From Gilvimarinus chinensis DSM 19667 (GTDB lineage Bacteria > Pseudomonadota > Gammaproteobacteria > Pseudomonadales > Cellvibrionaceae): DNA of 64,000 bases. Positions 42,580 through 53,439 of the stretch are shown one piece after another; positions within the stretch are counted from its first letter, which is position 1; every line of letters begins with the position of its first letter. Where the stretch lies: the NCBI RefSeq assembly GCF_000377745.1, contig NZ_KB898710.1, positions 38,959 through 102,958 of the forward strand, given 5' to 3'. The position numbers were made by a program, and so were the translations under genes. The notes beneath the pieces are model-generated. The model saw only the letters and a program-made list of their open reading frames with translations, made no database searches and was not told the origin of the DNA.

Positions 42580-43497
42580 ATGTTAGAAACCAAAGCCGTT
42601 AGCAACCAAAACCCTGTTGATGAAAACCACTCGGCCGCCGATAAGGCGAGGGAAGCTGCCAACTACCGCGCCGCTGTTGAGTCGCCCGCAGGTGCGGCTT
42701 TGCGCCCCAACGAACAAACTGAATCTATGTCTATGGAAAATGAAACGATTAAGCTGCAGGTCTCTGACCTTAACCTTTACTATGGTGAAAAACGGGCCCT
42801 GAATAACATCAGTTTGGATATTCCCGAGAAAAAGGTAACCGCGTTTATTGGGCCATCCGGTTGTGGTAAGTCGACTTTACTGCGCTGTTTTAATCGCATG
42901 AACGACTTGGTGGATAGTTGCCGGATTGACGGCAAAATTCTGTTAGATAAAGATGATATTTACGCGCCGGGCGTAGATGTGGCCGAACTGCGACGACAAG
43001 TGGGAATGGTGTTTCAAAAGCCCAATCCATTTCCCAAGTCGATTTACGAAAATGTCGCCTATGGGTTGCGTTTACAGGGCGTGAAATCAAAGCGCACTCT
43101 GGATACCGTGGTGGAAAATTCTCTGCGCGGCGCCGCTTTGTGGGACGAGGTCAAAGATCGCCTGCACGACAACGCCTTTGGTTTGTCGGGGGGGCAGCAA
43201 CAGCGTTTGGTGATTGCTCGTGCGATTGCGATTGAGCCCGAAGTCATCCTGTTGGATGAGCCCGCATCCGCACTGGATCCGATCTCAACCTTAAAAATTG
43301 AAGAGTTGATTTACGAATTGAAAGACAAGTACACCATCGTTATCGTCACCCATAATATGCAGCAGGCGGCACGGGTCTCTGATTACACCGCGTTTATGTA
43401 CATGGGTGATTTGATTGAGTTTGGTGATACAGATACCTTGTTTACCAATCCAACAGAAAAACAAACCGAAGACTATATTACCGGCCGCTACGGCTAA
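42580..43497 (+). CDS. pstB: Phosphate ABC transporter ATPase PstB
   Basis: 305 residues. Walker [11 protein letters not shown]-loop [12 protein letters not shown], signature [16 protein letters not shown], Walker [14 protein letters not shown] and the switch histidine IVTHNMQQA are all intact. The first 45 residues are an extra hydrophilic extension; an internal ATG at 42733 ([12 protein letters not shown]) would give the usual length. I keep 42580 because GGGAG lies upstream. Confidence 0.96.
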   Translation: MLETKAVSNQNPVDENHSAADKAREAANYRAAVESPAGAALRPNEQTESMSMENETIKLQVSDLNLYYGEKRALNNISLDIPEKKVTAFIGPSGCGKSTLLRCFNRMNDLVDSCRIDGKILLDKDDIYAPGVDVAELRRQVGMVFQKPNPFPKSIYENVAYGLRLQGVKSKRTLDTVVENSLRGAALWDEVKDRLHDNAFGLSGGQQQRLVIARAIAIEPEVILLDEPASALDPISTLKIEELIYELKDKYTIVIVTHNMQQAARVSDYTAFMYMGDLIEFGDTDTLFTNPTEKQTEDYITGRYG

Positions 43498-43546
43498 GCC
43501 TTAGCGCACTTTTTAACCTCGATAACTTACGTAGAAGACATTGGCC

Positions 43547-44275
43547 ATGGATATTACCAGTCACACTCACCACATCTCCCAGCAGTTTAATATCGAGCTG
43601 GATGATATTAAAACGCACCTGGCGGAAATGGGCGGCATGGCCGAGCGCCAGGTAAATGATGCCATCACCGCGATGATCGAGGTGGACCTGGAAAAGGCTG
43701 AGCAAGTCGTGCACGGCGATCGTAAAGTGAATTCGATGGAGGTATCCATCGATGAAGAGTGTGTGCGTATTCTGGCCAAGCGCCAGCCCGCGGCAGGTGA
43801 TTTACGTTTGGTGATTGCGGTGACTAAAGCCATTACAGACCTTGAGCGTATCGGTGATGAAGCGAGCAAAATCGCTCGCCAGGCGATCGCCCTGAGCCGC
43901 GATGGCGCCGCGCCGCGTGGGTATGTAGAGATGCGCCATATTGGCAACCATGTATCACGCATGTTGCATGATTCTCTGGACGCCTTTGCCCGCCTTGATC
44001 TCGATGTGGCGCTTAAAGTGGTACAAACTGACCGTACCGTGGATATGGAATACTCCACCGCCATGCGTGAAATGATCACCTACATGATTGAGGATCCGCG
44101 CAGTATCACTCGTGTGCTGAATATTATGTGGTCTCTACGGGCGCTGGAGCGTATTGGCGACCATGCTCGTAACATCGCTCAGTATGTGGTGTATCTGGTG
44201 AAAGGCGAGGATGTTCGCCATGGCAGCTATGAAGAAATTGAAGAGCAGATTCAACAGAGTGATACGGACAGTTAA
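43547..44275 (+). CDS. phoU: Phosphate-signalling protein PhoU
   Basis: 242 residues, two three-helix bundles. Repeated metal-site patterns are visible: ERIGDEASKIARQ near 104 and ERIGDHARNIAQYV near 205. PhoU links Pst transport to PhoR/PhoB signalling and lowers Pho expression when phosphate is plentiful. ATG 43547 is chosen since AGAAGA lies at good spacing; a TTG at 43541 would add two residues. It ends the pst operon; phoB and phoR are not in the window. Confidence 0.95.
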   Translation: MDITSHTHHISQQFNIELDDIKTHLAEMGGMAERQVNDAITAMIEVDLEKAEQVVHGDRKVNSMEVSIDEECVRILAKRQPAAGDLRLVIAVTKAITDLERIGDEASKIARQAIALSRDGAAPRGYVEMRHIGNHVSRMLHDSLDAFARLDLDVALKVVQTDRTVDMEYSTAMREMITYMIEDPRSITRVLNIMWSLRALERIGDHARNIAQYVVYLVKGEDVRHGSYEEIEEQIQQSDTDS

Positions 44276-44338
44276 GCCAGTTTTACATTGAAGCTTGAGC
44301 GAGGTTAAATAGCCATACATCTTAATAATGGAGGATTT

Positions 44339-44893
44339 ATGGCTCGCACCCCGTCAAACATGTTGCCTCTAGGTACGGAGTTGCCGTCTGTTAAGCTACC
44401 GGATGGTGCAGGCGATGTTTATAATATACACGATAATCTAAAACAGAACGGGCTGCTGGTGATGTTCATCTGCAACCACTGCCCATTTGTTTTGCATATT
44501 GCAGATTTCCTCTCGCCTATGGCGCTCGAGCTGAGTAAGCTCGGTGTTGGTTCAGTGGCCATTAGTTCAAATGATGTTATTCAACATCCTGATGACGCTC
44601 CCAGTAAAATGGTCGCTTTTGCGGCTCAGCATAATTTCCCTTTTCCATATCTATACGATGAATCTCAAGACGTGGCCCGGGCCTTTGACGCCGCTTGTAC
44701 GCCGGATTTTTATTTATTTAATGGTGAGGGAAAGCTGGTTTACCGGGGCCAGATAGACAGTGCGCGCCCAGGTAACGATGAGCCAGTAAATGGTGTTGAC
44801 TTGCTCGCGGCTGCCAGAGCACTTGCCGAAGGCGGCGAGATAAACCCTGCGCAACGTCCGAGCTTGGGTTGCAATATCAAATGGAAGGTATAA
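44339..44893 (+). CDS. Thioredoxin-like (AhpC/TSA-related) protein
   Basis: 184 residues. Thioredoxin fold with CNHCPFVLHIADFL at the active-site position, so a CxxC pair is present; the conserved cis-proline is in ACTPDFYLF. No signal peptide, so it is cytoplasmic. The family is often annotated thioredoxin family protein; its partner is unknown. GGAGGATTT precedes the ATG. The mscS-type gene follows after four bases, suggesting one transcript. Confidence 0.85.
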   Translation: MARTPSNMLPLGTELPSVKLPDGAGDVYNIHDNLKQNGLLVMFICNHCPFVLHIADFLSPMALELSKLGVGSVAISSNDVIQHPDDAPSKMVAFAAQHNFPFPYLYDESQDVARAFDAACTPDFYLFNGEGKLVYRGQIDSARPGNDEPVNGVDLLAAARALAEGGEINPAQRPSLGCNIKWKV

Positions 44894-44897
44894 GCAG

Positions 44898-46481
44898 TTG
44901 CAGCGGATATTTCTTATAAGTTGGCTTGTGGGCCTTAGCTGCTGGTGGTTGGCAGGCTTGGCACAAGGGCAGGAGGTCACGCTCAAAGACATTGTCGATG
45001 CGAATGCACTGGCTGAAGAAGAGGTCGCTCATTTACAGCGTTCACGCCCTCTTGCCACACCTTTGGGAGCCGTACTTTTACTGCGTGAAGCAGGGCGTAA
45101 AGAGCAGTGGGAGGCCATGGCTCAGTATGCCGATTTACGCTACCTACCTGACGATGTTAAGGCGGTACCTCCCGCAGAGCTAATGCGTAAGCTCACCCTG
45201 GTGTGGGAGCAATATCAAATACTGGATATGGCCAGTATCAGCAACGAAGAGACCGGTAAGCTCGATGATGGCCTTCCACCTTACCGAGAGCTTTTAGGGA
45301 GTTTACGAGGCAGCTCTAAAACGTATGACATGTATCTACAGCGTGTCCCGGATGAAGATGGTCATCAAGTATGGAAGCTGTCTAACGCCAGTGTGGCGCA
45401 AATCCCCGAACTCTGGAGTCGATATGGATACCCCTCTCAGCTAGAAATACTTGAGCGTTGGCTGCCCAATTTCAAGTTGTTTCACATGCATAACTGGCAA
45501 GTTGTTGCATTGATTTTGCTGATTGTCGTGGCGTGGCTCGGTACAGGCATCATCAAGTGGGTACTGCTCAAGCTGGTGGAGCGCTTTTCTATTTATGGCG
45601 ACACCATGCAAAGGCTTATCCGTAAGCCATTGCGCCGTTTCTTGTTTTTCCTTTTCCTGAACTGGAGCGTTTTCCAATTAGGGTTACCCCTTAAGGCCAG
45701 AGTTATTTTTGATACAGGCTTTCTTGCCTATCTTGCAGGCCTGTTTCTGGTGTTGGGGGTGGTTGAGTTTTTTCGCGCTGTTTATATCGGTCGAGCCATC
45801 GCGCGTGATGAAACTTACGCCCCGGGTTTTGTTACGCCTTTAGTCACCACGTTAAAAGTTATTATCATTATTTTCGCGGTGCTATTCTGGCTGGAAAGCG
45901 CCGGGTACAACATGGCAACCGTATTAACGGGTTTGGGTATTGGTTCGCTTGCGGTGGCACTGGCGGCGCAGAAAACATTAGAGAACGTATTTGGTGCATT
46001 TACTTTGTTTATTGCACGTCCGATCAAACCCGGTGATTTTTGCTGCTTTGGCAATGTGGTTGGCACCGTTGAGGAAATTGGCTTGCGTTCCACTGTGCTG
46101 CGAAAATTAGACCGCACGTTAGTGAATGTGCCCAACTCGCTGTTTTCAGCGCAAGTATTGGAGAATTTCACCGAGATCGATCAACGTTTGTATCGGCAGA
46201 GTTTTTACCTGTCTCTTGATGTCACCAGTCAGAAGTTACAGGCCGCTCTGGAAGAAATGAATAAGGTGCTGGAAGAGCATCCGCGGGTGCTCGAAACATC
46301 ACGCAGGGTTCGTTTTGAGGCAGTGGAGCGTCAAGGTTTCTTGTTGCAAGCTAACGCCTACATAAATACCGCTGACTTTAGTGAGTTTTTGCCTGTTGCT
46401 GAGAGCCTAAATTTACAGATGCTACAGGTTTTAGAGAGCTTGCAAATACCCTTGGCGCACTGGACTCCAGCGTTTGAATAA
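44898..46481 (+). CDS. Mechanosensitive ion channel, MscS family
   Basis: 527 residues from TTG 44898. Signal peptide (about 1-25), an N-terminal soluble part of about 160 residues, then four to five helices. The MscS core has the pore helix GIGSLAVALAAQKTLENVFGA near 345-365, then the beta domain FTLFIARPIKPGDF and VVGTVEEIGLRSTVLR, and a cytoplasmic cage. It should release solutes upon osmotic down-shock. The periplasmic part makes it longer than Escherichia coli MscS (286) and similar to YbdG/YnaI-size relatives. Confidence 0.9.
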   Translation: MQRIFLISWLVGLSCWWLAGLAQGQEVTLKDIVDANALAEEEVAHLQRSRPLATPLGAVLLLREAGRKEQWEAMAQYADLRYLPDDVKAVPPAELMRKLTLVWEQYQILDMASISNEETGKLDDGLPPYRELLGSLRGSSKTYDMYLQRVPDEDGHQVWKLSNASVAQIPELWSRYGYPSQLEILERWLPNFKLFHMHNWQVVALILLIVVAWLGTGIIKWVLLKLVERFSIYGDTMQRLIRKPLRRFLFFLFLNWSVFQLGLPLKARVIFDTGFLAYLAGLFLVLGVVEFFRAVYIGRAIARDETYAPGFVTPLVTTLKVIIIIFAVLFWLESAGYNMATVLTGLGIGSLAVALAAQKTLENVFGAFTLFIARPIKPGDFCCFGNVVGTVEEIGLRSTVLRKLDRTLVNVPNSLFSAQVLENFTEIDQRLYRQSFYLSLDVTSQKLQAALEEMNKVLEEHPRVLETSRRVRFEAVERQGFLLQANAYINTADFSEFLPVAESLNLQMLQVLESLQIPLAHWTPAFE

Positions 46482-46501
46482 TCATTAATATCAAAGACCA
46501 T

Positions 46502-46529
46502 AAAAAACCCGCTTGGTAGCGGGTTTTTT
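46502..46529. terminator. Bidirectional terminator between mscS-type gene and purD
   Basis: AAAAAACCCGCT, loop TGGT, AGCGGGTTTTTT: 12-base perfect stem with A and T tracts on both sides, serving two convergent genes. Confidence 0.93.
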
Positions 46530-46540
46530 ATGGCTTTTTA

Positions 46541-47833
46541 TTAGCGAGTTTCTTGCTCGCGGGCGATGGCCCGGTAGGCAATGTCGCGGCGCAGGTAGAC
46601 GTCTTTCCACTGGATTTTATCGGCCAGTTGATAGGCGCGCTGTTGCGCTTCGCTGACGGTATCGCCCAGTGCGGTGGCGCAAAGAACACGCCCGCCATTG
46701 GTCACCACTTGGCCGCCTTTTTCCGCGGTCCCGGCGTGGAATACTTTCTCGCCAACGGTTTCACTGGTGGGCAGTCCGGAAATAATATCGCCTTTATTGT
46801 AGCTGCCAGGGTAGCCACCGGCGGCTAATACCACGCCAACAGAGGCGCGTGAATCCCACTCGGCCTTGGCTTTATCCAGCTCGCCACGGGTGGCAGCCAG
46901 ACACAACTCAACCAAATCGGATTGTAAGCGCAGCATGATCGGTTGGGTTTCCGGATCACCAAAACGGCAATTGTATTCGATAACTTTAGGTGTTCCTTCG
47001 CCGTCGATCATCAGACCGGCGTAAAGAAACCCTGTGTAGCGGTTGCCTTCGGCGGCCATGCCTTCGACGGTGGGCTTAATCACTTCATCCATAATGCGCT
47101 GATAAACAGCGTCCGTTACAACCGGTGCGGGTGAGTAAGCACCCATGCCGCCGGTATTCAAACCCGTGTCGCCATCGCCGGCGCGCTTGTGGTCTTGACT
47201 GGTTGCCATGGGCAGAATATTTTCGCCGTCTACCATCACGATAAAGCTGGCTTCTTCGCCGGTGAGAAACTCTTCAATCACCACGCGGTAACCGGCATCG
47301 CCAAAGGCGTTGCCCGATAACATATCGCGCACGGCCTCTTCAGCCTGAGCGAGTGTTTCGGCTACGATCACGCCTTTACCGGCGGCCAGACCATCGGCTT
47401 TCACCACGATAGGCGCGCCTTTTTCCCGCAAGTACGCGAGGGCGGGCTCTACTTCGGTGAAGTTTTGATACTCCGCGGTGGGGATGTTGTGGCGGGCTAA
47501 AAAGTCTTTGGTAAACGACTTTGAGCCTTCAAGCTGCGCAGCACCTTTGCTCGGGCCAAAACACACTAAGTCATGTTCGGCAAAGTAGTCGACAACGCCT
47601 TCAACCAGCGGTACTTCAGGGCCGACGATGGTCAGCTCAATTTGCTCGGCCTTGGCAAATTCTACCAATTGCGCAAAGTCGCCAACGCCAATGTCGACGT
47701 TCTTTAACTTGTCATCCAGTGCTGTACCGGCATTGCCCGGCGCAAGAAAAACAGTGTCCACTTTTTTACTCTGGGCGGCTTTCCAGGCCAGAGCGTGTTC
47801 GCGGCCACCGCCGCCGATGATAAGAATGTTCAT
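46541..47833 (-). CDS. purD: Phosphoribosylamine-glycine ligase
   Basis: 430 residues, as in Escherichia coli. ATP-grasp enzyme of purine synthesis step 2. It begins MNILIIGGGGREHALAWK; the ATP-grasp part has PIVVKADGLAAGKGVIVA near 128-145 and GEEASFIVMVDG, and the metal-site region FLYAGLMID, EYNCRFGDPETQ. Downstream of purH on the same strand by 126 bases. Confidence 0.97.
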   Translation of the reverse strand: MNILIIGGGGREHALAWKAAQSKKVDTVFLAPGNAGTALDDKLKNVDIGVGDFAQLVEFAKAEQIELTIVGPEVPLVEGVVDYFAEHDLVCFGPSKGAAQLEGSKSFTKDFLARHNIPTAEYQNFTEVEPALAYLREKGAPIVVKADGLAAGKGVIVAETLAQAEEAVRDMLSGNAFGDAGYRVVIEEFLTGEEASFIVMVDGENILPMATSQDHKRAGDGDTGLNTGGMGAYSPAPVVTDAVYQRIMDEVIKPTVEGMAAEGNRYTGFLYAGLMIDGEGTPKVIEYNCRFGDPETQPIMLRLQSDLVELCLAATRGELDKAKAEWDSRASVGVVLAAGGYPGSYNKGDIISGLPTSETVGEKVFHAGTAEKGGQVVTNGGRVLCATALGDTVSEAQQRAYQLADKIQWKDVYLRRDIAYRAIAREQETR

Positions 47834-47959
47834 GGTTTTCGGTAAACGGCTAACGGGGAACGGTGTGTGTTCCGGCGTGCTGCCGATCCTCCTGAATTTT
47901 TGTTTTACGTTAGACGGCGGACGATTCGTTGGTTTGTAAATCGTCCGTCGTTATTCGTT

Positions 47960-49537
47960 TTAGTGGCGGAAATGACGCATTCCGGTAAACACCATGGCAA
48001 TGCCTGCTTCATCAGCAGCGGCAATGACTTCTTCGTCGCGCATGGAGCCGCCCGGTTGAATCACCGCGGCGATACCCGCGGCGGCCGCGTTATCAATGCC
48101 ATCGCGGAAGGGGAAGAACGCATCGGACGCCATCACAGAGCCCGGTACTTCAAGCCCTGCGTGCTCGGCTTTAATACCGGCAATACGCGCTGAGTTCACA
48201 CGGCTCATCTGGCCCGCGCCCACCCCGATGGTGGCGCCATCCTTACCGTAGACAATAGCGTTGGATTTAACCATTTTTGCCACTTTCCAGGTAAACAGCA
48301 GGTCGCGCATTTGAGCTTCGGTGGGCACTTTTTTGGTGACCACTTTTAAATCGGACTCGCTGACGGTGCCATTGTCACGGTCTTGCACCAGTAAGCCGCC
48401 GGCGACGCGTTTGTAGTCGAAGTCGCTCGGTGCTTGGCCCCATTCGCCGCACTCCAGCAAACGCACATTTTTCTTTGCGCTTACCGCTTCAACCGCGGCC
48501 GAATCAATTGCCGGAGCGATGATGACTTCAACAAATTGTTTCTCGACAATCGCTTTAGCAGTAGCGGCATCCAATGTGCGGTTGAAAGCGATGATGCCGC
48601 CAAATGCAGATTCGGGATCGGTGGCGAAGGCGCGTTCGTAGGCGCTCAGCAGATTCTCGCCGCTGGCTACGCCACACGGGTTGGCGTGCTTAACGATAAC
48701 GCAGGTGGGAGCGTCAAATAGCTTAACGGTTTCCAGCGCAGCGTCGGTATCAGCGATATTGTTGTAAGACAACTCTTTGCCTTGTAGCTGTTTGGCCGTC
48801 GAAATAGTGCCGGGTGCTGGATTTTTCTCCACAAAAAAAGCGCTTTTTTGATGGGAGTTTTCACCGTAGCGCAGTGTTTGCACTTGATGGAACTGGCTGT
48901 TAAAGGTGCGCGGAAAATCTTCGTTGCCACCTTCAACCATGCGGCCGAAATAGTTAGCAATAGCGCCGTCGTAGGCGGCGGTGTGCTCGTAGGCTTTGAT
49001 GGCGAGATCAAAGCGGGTTTTGTAGGTGGTGCTGCCGTTGTTGGCTTGGATCTCACCCAATACTTTGTCATAGTCGCTGGCGTTTACCACGATGTTAACC
49101 CAGGCGTGATTCTTTGCCGCCGCGCGAACCATAGTGGGGCCACCGATATCAATGTTTTCAATGGCGTCTTCCAGTGAGCAATCCGCCTTGGCCACGGTGT
49201 TTTCAAAGGGGTAAAGGTTAACCACGACCATATCGATGCCACCGATGCCGTGCTCATTCATCACCGCGTCATCCTGGCCGCGACGGGCGAGGATGCCACC
49301 GTGTACCTTGGGGTGCAGGGTTTTAACCCGGCCGTCCATCATTTCGGGAAAGCCCGTGTAGTCGGACACTTCCACGGCGGGAATTTGGTTGTCTTTTAAC
49401 AGGCGGTAGGTGCCGCCGGTTGAGAGGATTTCGACACCCGCTTGGTGCAGGGCAGTGGCAAATTCGACAATTCCGGTTTTATCCGACACGCTGATCAGTG
49501 CGCGTTTTACCGGTGCCAGGTCGGTGACATTGCTCAT
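47960..49537 (-). CDS. purH: Bifunctional AICAR formyltransferase/IMP cyclohydrolase
   Basis: 525 residues from ATG 49537 ([20 protein letters not shown]); an open extension to 49561 would add eight residues without a ribosome site. It performs the last two steps of IMP synthesis. Cyclohydrolase part: [26 protein letters not shown]. Formyltransferase part: [11 protein letters not shown] near 275, with the catalytic Lys-His, and [15 protein letters not shown] near 465. Confidence 0.96.
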   Translation of the reverse strand: MSNVTDLAPVKRALISVSDKTGIVEFATALHQAGVEILSTGGTYRLLKDNQIPAVEVSDYTGFPEMMDGRVKTLHPKVHGGILARRGQDDAVMNEHGIGGIDMVVVNLYPFENTVAKADCSLEDAIENIDIGGPTMVRAAAKNHAWVNIVVNASDYDKVLGEIQANNGSTTYKTRFDLAIKAYEHTAAYDGAIANYFGRMVEGGNEDFPRTFNSQFHQVQTLRYGENSHQKSAFFVEKNPAPGTISTAKQLQGKELSYNNIADTDAALETVKLFDAPTCVIVKHANPCGVASGENLLSAYERAFATDPESAFGGIIAFNRTLDAATAKAIVEKQFVEVIIAPAIDSAAVEAVSAKKNVRLLECGEWGQAPSDFDYKRVAGGLLVQDRDNGTVSESDLKVVTKKVPTEAQMRDLLFTWKVAKMVKSNAIVYGKDGATIGVGAGQMSRVNSARIAGIKAEHAGLEVPGSVMASDAFFPFRDGIDNAAAAGIAAVIQPGGSMRDEEVIAAADEAGIAMVFTGMRHFRH

Positions 49538-49576
49538 ATGGTTTCGGTTTTCCATTAGCATGTTGACAGGGGGTAA

Positions 49577-49604
49577 AAATAAAAAGGGTGGTCATAACCA
49601 CCCC
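49577..49604 (-). terminator. Intrinsic terminator between fis and purH
   Basis: On the minus strand GGGTGGT and ACCACCC pair around TATG, followed by TTTTTATTTTTA. A second small dyad AGACGCT/AGCGTCT lies at 49612-49626. It separates dusB-fis transcription from purH. Confidence 0.85.
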
Positions 49605-49635
49605 GGAGCCCAGACGCTAAGCGTCTAAAGCGCGA

Positions 49636-49932
49636 TTACAGCAAGCCGTATTGTTTCAGCTTTTTGCGCAGGGTGCCGCGGTTTAAACCCAGAACCTGAG
49701 CGGCGCGAGTTTGGTTGTGGCGGGTGTACTTCAGTACCACTTCCAACAGTGGCGCTTCAACTTCGGCCATTACCATTTCATAGACGTTACTTACCGATTG
49801 TCCGTCCAGGTGCTGGAAATAATTTTCCATGGCTTGCTCTACACTACCGCGCAACGACTGGCCCTGGGGTTCGGCCACACTTTGCTGGGGTGCGATAGGT
49901 GCATCGGTAATAAATGTTTCTGCTGAGTTCAT
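49636..49932 (-). CDS. fis: DNA-binding protein Fis
   Basis: 98 residues, identical in length to Escherichia coli Fis. The C-terminal helix-turn-helix is [26 protein letters not shown]. Fis bends DNA and activates rRNA and tRNA promoters in fast growth. Its ATG overlaps the dusB stop by 4 bases, the conserved dusB-fis operon. Confidence 0.97.
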   Translation of the reverse strand: MNSAETFITDAPIAPQQSVAEPQGQSLRGSVEQAMENYFQHLDGQSVSNVYEMVMAEVEAPLLEVVLKYTRHNQTRAAQVLGLNRGTLRKKLKQYGLL

Positions 49933-50924
49933 GCCGCTTTTTCCTCTCTTTCTATCAGCGGTTCGAAGTAGTTGCGAACGCTGGCATGTTGATCTTCGGT
50001 CTTATCCAGCTGGTTAAAGCTGGCGCGAAACGGCTCGCTGTCGGGCATGGTTTTCAAGTACCAGCCCAAGTGCTTACGCGCAATACGCGGGCCCATAACG
50101 GGGCCGTAAAATTCGGCCAGTTCACCCAGATGGGCACAGAGTATGTCCCTGATATCACTCAGGGGAGGTTCCGGCAAGTGATCACCTGTGCGCAAATAGT
50201 GATCGATTTGTCGGAAAATCCAAGGGCGCCCCTGGGCCGCCCGCCCAATCATGACGGCTTGGGCGCCCGTGTGGTCGAGTACCTGACGCGCCTTTTCAGG
50301 GCTGTCGATATCGCCATTACAAAACACCGGTATGTCTAGCTGACTTACTACCTCGGCTATAGTGTCGTACTCGGCGCTGCCACCGAAACGGCAGGCGCGG
50401 GTTCGACCATGTATGGCTAAGGCGGCAATGCCTAAGTCTTGCGCAAGGCGGGCAATGGTTGCCGCGTTACGTGACTCGGGGCACCAACCGGTGCGTATTT
50501 TCAGGGTGACAGGTACTTCTACTGCGGTTACTACCGCGTGCAGAATATCCGCCACCAGTTGTTTATCCTTTAATAGGGCCGATCCCGCTGCTTTCTTGCA
50601 GACTTTTTTGGCTGGGCAACCCATGTTGATATCGATGATTTCTGCGCCGTTATCGACATTGAGTCGCGCGGCCTCAGCCATCATCTGCGGGTCTCCACCG
50701 GCAATCTGTACGGCTATAGGGCCGACTTCACCGGCGTGATCCAGTCTCTGACGACTCTTACGGCTATGCCATAATGAGCTGTCAGAAGTTACCATTTCAG
50801 AAACTACCAGCCCCGCGCCTTGAGCGCGACATAGTTGACGAAAGGGACGATCGGTAACACCAGCCATGGGGGCGAGTATCACCCTCGAGTCGATGTGATA
50901 GGGACCAATCTGAAACACTTTCAA
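49929..50924 (-). CDS. dusB: tRNA-dihydrouridine synthase B
   Basis: 331 residues. FMN TIM-barrel enzyme reducing uridines in tRNA. Features: [19 protein letters not shown] at the start, [20 protein letters not shown] with the catalytic Cys near 100, [18 protein letters not shown] and [13 protein letters not shown]. First gene of the dusB-fis operon; a further ATG is not needed. Confidence 0.96.
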   Translation of the reverse strand: MKVFQIGPYHIDSRVILAPMAGVTDRPFRQLCRAQGAGLVVSEMVTSDSSLWHSRKSRQRLDHAGEVGPIAVQIAGGDPQMMAEAARLNVDNGAEIIDINMGCPAKKVCKKAAGSALLKDKQLVADILHAVVTAVEVPVTLKIRTGWCPESRNAATIARLAQDLGIAALAIHGRTRACRFGGSAEYDTIAEVVSQLDIPVFCNGDIDSPEKARQVLDHTGAQAVMIGRAAQGRPWIFRQIDHYLRTGDHLPEPPLSDIRDILCAHLGELAEFYGPVMGPRIARKHLGWYLKTMPDSEPFRASFNQLDKTEDQHASVRNYFEPLIEREEKAA

Positions 50925-51087
50925 CTACCTACCGACGCTGTTTGTTACTGGGCTTGCTTACCCGACCGTGTTGGTCGGGTGAAAGGTGCCGCCGAAAAAG
51001 GCTGGCTATGATACCTTTTTGCAACTGGATTGGGAACGCAGAAATCAGCCAGATTGTGTTTTTTTTAGCCGATTTTGGTCTTGACTT

Positions 51088-52419
51088 TTAGCGAATTTCC
51101 ATACGGTAGTTCACGGCCTCGGGGCCGGGGTCTGCCAGCTCTAAAGAAAGGTGTATGGGTTGCTTGGAAGGCATGATAGTGCTGCCCGCCAGCTCACCTC
51201 GAAGGTACTCGGCAGGAGTAAATTCGCGGCTTGCTACAGGTTTGTTGTTGGTGCTGGTGAACACCAGGCGCAAATTAGGGTAGCGCTGGGCAAAGGGGGC
51301 ATTGTTGAGAATCATGGCGTCTACCATTAACGCGCTGTTAACTTCCGGGTGGTTGCGAACCACGAGGTTATACGCCTTGATACGTGATTTATCGGCTTGC
51401 GCGGGTAGCGTGCAGCCCAGTGCATCGCAGGCGGCCTGGTAATAAGGTCGGTAGGTTTGCGTGCTTGCGAGGCGGTCAAACTGCAGCCAGGCGACTTGAG
51501 CCACTAACGCGAGCAGTGCCAAAAATGAGAGTCCTCCCCATAATAAACGCGACCGCCAGCGGCTGGAGCTGATGTCCGTCATTTCGACGGGAACCTGATC
51601 AATGCCCATCAAAAGTGCGGTGCGATCACTGTCGTAAGCGCGCAGGCTTTCGCTGTGGGCCGGCTCTTCATCGGGGTTGTCGTGCAGATGAAAGCGTGGC
51701 GCAGGTGCGCTGCTGTCAGTGGGCTCGGCGGGTGGAGCTTCGTAAGTGGTGTCCGGCTCTACATCGGGGTATGTATCGGGTTCATCATTGTCGAAAATAA
51801 ATTCATCGGCGTCGAGGCTTGTTGAATACTCACTTGGCTCGGAGGCATTCAAATTGTCAGCGCGACTGGGTGTGCTCGCTGCCTGAACGTTATTGTCTTC
51901 GCGCAGCAAGCTTTCTGCCCAGGACTCATCGCTATCGTCAATAAACTCTTGTTCTTCTCTATGGGGTTTGCGGTCAAACAGTGAGCGGTCTTCCTGTTTG
52001 GAGCCGACGTATAAAATATCCTCTTCGGGGGCAGAGGTTTGGTCCATGTCGTCGCTGATTAAAAAATCATCATCCTGCTCGCTTTCTCGATCAATTTGCT
52101 CTTGATCAAATAGCAGCTTGCCGCTTTTCTCACGTTTGCTCTGGTGCGGTGTGGCGCCTTCTGAGGAAGGGGCTGCCGGTGTTTTGGGTTCTTCTATAGC
52201 CAGGCTGGTTTGTTCAGGGGGTGGCGTTGACTTTGCTTTGGCCGCAGGCCTGGGGGTGGTTTTAGGCTTGACGATGGCCCCTTCGATCAGGTGCTGCTCG
52301 GCGTTAAATATATGCAGGCAGGAGCCACAGCGTACCGCGCCCTTGGCTTTTTGTATCTGTGTCGGAGTAATCCGAAACGAGGTTTTACACTGGGGGCAGC
52401 GGGTAACCATATTGGCCAT
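51088..52419 (-). CDS. DUF3426 zinc-ribbon membrane protein
   Basis: 443 residues. The N-terminal MJ0042 zinc ribbon reads TRCPQCKTSFRITPTQIQKA...VRCGSCLHIF, two CxxC pairs. A long acidic, low-complexity middle (about 60-270) follows, then one membrane helix (LLWGGLSFLALLALVAQVAW) and a C-terminal DUF3426 beta-domain. The function is unknown. The position next to prmA, accC and dusB is common in gammaproteobacteria. Confidence 0.88.
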   Translation of the reverse strand: MANMVTRCPQCKTSFRITPTQIQKAKGAVRCGSCLHIFNAEQHLIEGAIVKPKTTPRPAAKAKSTPPPEQTSLAIEEPKTPAAPSSEGATPHQSKREKSGKLLFDQEQIDRESEQDDDFLISDDMDQTSAPEEDILYVGSKQEDRSLFDRKPHREEQEFIDDSDESWAESLLREDNNVQAASTPSRADNLNASEPSEYSTSLDADEFIFDNDEPDTYPDVEPDTTYEAPPAEPTDSSAPAPRFHLHDNPDEEPAHSESLRAYDSDRTALLMGIDQVPVEMTDISSSRWRSRLLWGGLSFLALLALVAQVAWLQFDRLASTQTYRPYYQAACDALGCTLPAQADKSRIKAYNLVVRNHPEVNSALMVDAMILNNAPFAQRYPNLRLVFTSTNNKPVASREFTPAEYLRGELAGSTIMPSKQPIHLSLELADPGPEAVNYRMEIR

Positions 52420-52503
52420 GGATCAGGCAGTCCTTTCAAATGCGCGTGGCGTACAGTTCTCTGAGTGTAACGACAAACCCGAGCGGGGTAAATTGGCGCT
52501 ATT

Positions 52504-53385
52504 TTAGCGAATTTTGCGCCCGGTTATTCGAACCCACTCGTCTTTTTGTGCGACGGGGTCAAATTCAAAGTGTCCGCTGTAAGCGTCCATAACCGTTTGC
52601 GCTTGAGTCGCTAATATGCCTGACAGGCAAATATACCCGTTTAAGCGAGTTAGAGCGGTAAGTTTCGGTGCCAGCTCTGCCAGAGGGCCGGCCAGTATAT
52701 TGGCCAGTACGACGTCGGCGTTCGCCTCGGGAGCTTGCGCGGGCAGATATACCGGCATGGCGTCTGCCTCCAGGTGGTTGCGGGCGGCATTGGCTTTGGT
52801 GGCGATTAAGGCTTGTGGATCAATGTCCACCCCTAATGCATGTTTGGCACCGAGCCTAAGCGCGGCAATGCCGAGAATGCCAGAGCCGCAGCCGTAATCG
52901 ATAATGTCTAGCCCCTCAAGGTTTTGGTCGTTCAGCCACTGCATGCACAAATAGGTGGTGGGGTGGGTGCCGGTGCCAAAGGCGAGGCCGGGGTCGAGCA
53001 GAATATTAATTTTTTCTGGTTCCGGTGGTTCACACCAGCTGGGGCAAATCCATAAGCGGTCGCCGCAACAGATGGGATGGTAATTGCTCATCCACTCCCG
53101 TTCCCAGTCTTTATCTTCAAGCTGTTCCCAGTAGTGCTCCGGCAGGTTTTCGCCCAGTGCACTTGTAATGCTGGCAGTGGTTATCGCGGTGTCGATATCG
53201 GCATCGAACAGGCCGGTAATTTTTACCTGATCCCACAGCGGGGTTTCACCCAGGCCGGGCTCGAGAATGGGTTGGTCGGCGTTGTCTTCTAAGGTTACCG
53301 AGCAGGCGCCGCAGCTTAATAAAGCGTCTTCGAGCGGTTCGGTTTGTTTGCGGGTGGTGGTGAGTTTTAATTGCAGCCAGGGCAT
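52504..53385 (-). CDS. prmA: Ribosomal protein L11 methyltransferase
   Basis: 293 residues from ATG 53385 (MPWLQLKLTT, as in Escherichia coli); a TTG at 53394 would add three. It trimethylates L11. The SAM-binding motif DYGCGSGILGIAALRLGA is near 160, with GLAFGTGTHPTT before it and VVLANILAGPL after. It follows accC with 45 bases between, bearing an inverted repeat at 53407-53430. Confidence 0.95.
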   Translation of the reverse strand: MPWLQLKLTTTRKQTEPLEDALLSCGACSVTLEDNADQPILEPGLGETPLWDQVKITGLFDADIDTAITTASITSALGENLPEHYWEQLEDKDWEREWMSNYHPICCGDRLWICPSWCEPPEPEKINILLDPGLAFGTGTHPTTYLCMQWLNDQNLEGLDIIDYGCGSGILGIAALRLGAKHALGVDIDPQALIATKANAARNHLEADAMPVYLPAQAPEANADVVLANILAGPLAELAPKLTALTRLNGYICLSGILATQAQTVMDAYSGHFEFDPVAQKDEWVRITGRKIR

Positions 53386-53406
53386 AGTCGTCAACTTGAA
53401 AGCAGA

Positions 53407-53430
53407 GCGCCACCCTGAGTGGGGTGGCGC
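53407..53430. repeat. Hairpin between accC and prmA
   Basis: GCGCCACCC and GGGTGGCGC pair over a 6-base loop. Neither strand has a good T tract afterwards, so it is a weak terminator or processing site. Confidence 0.5.
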
Positions 53431-53439
53431 CTTAAGAGG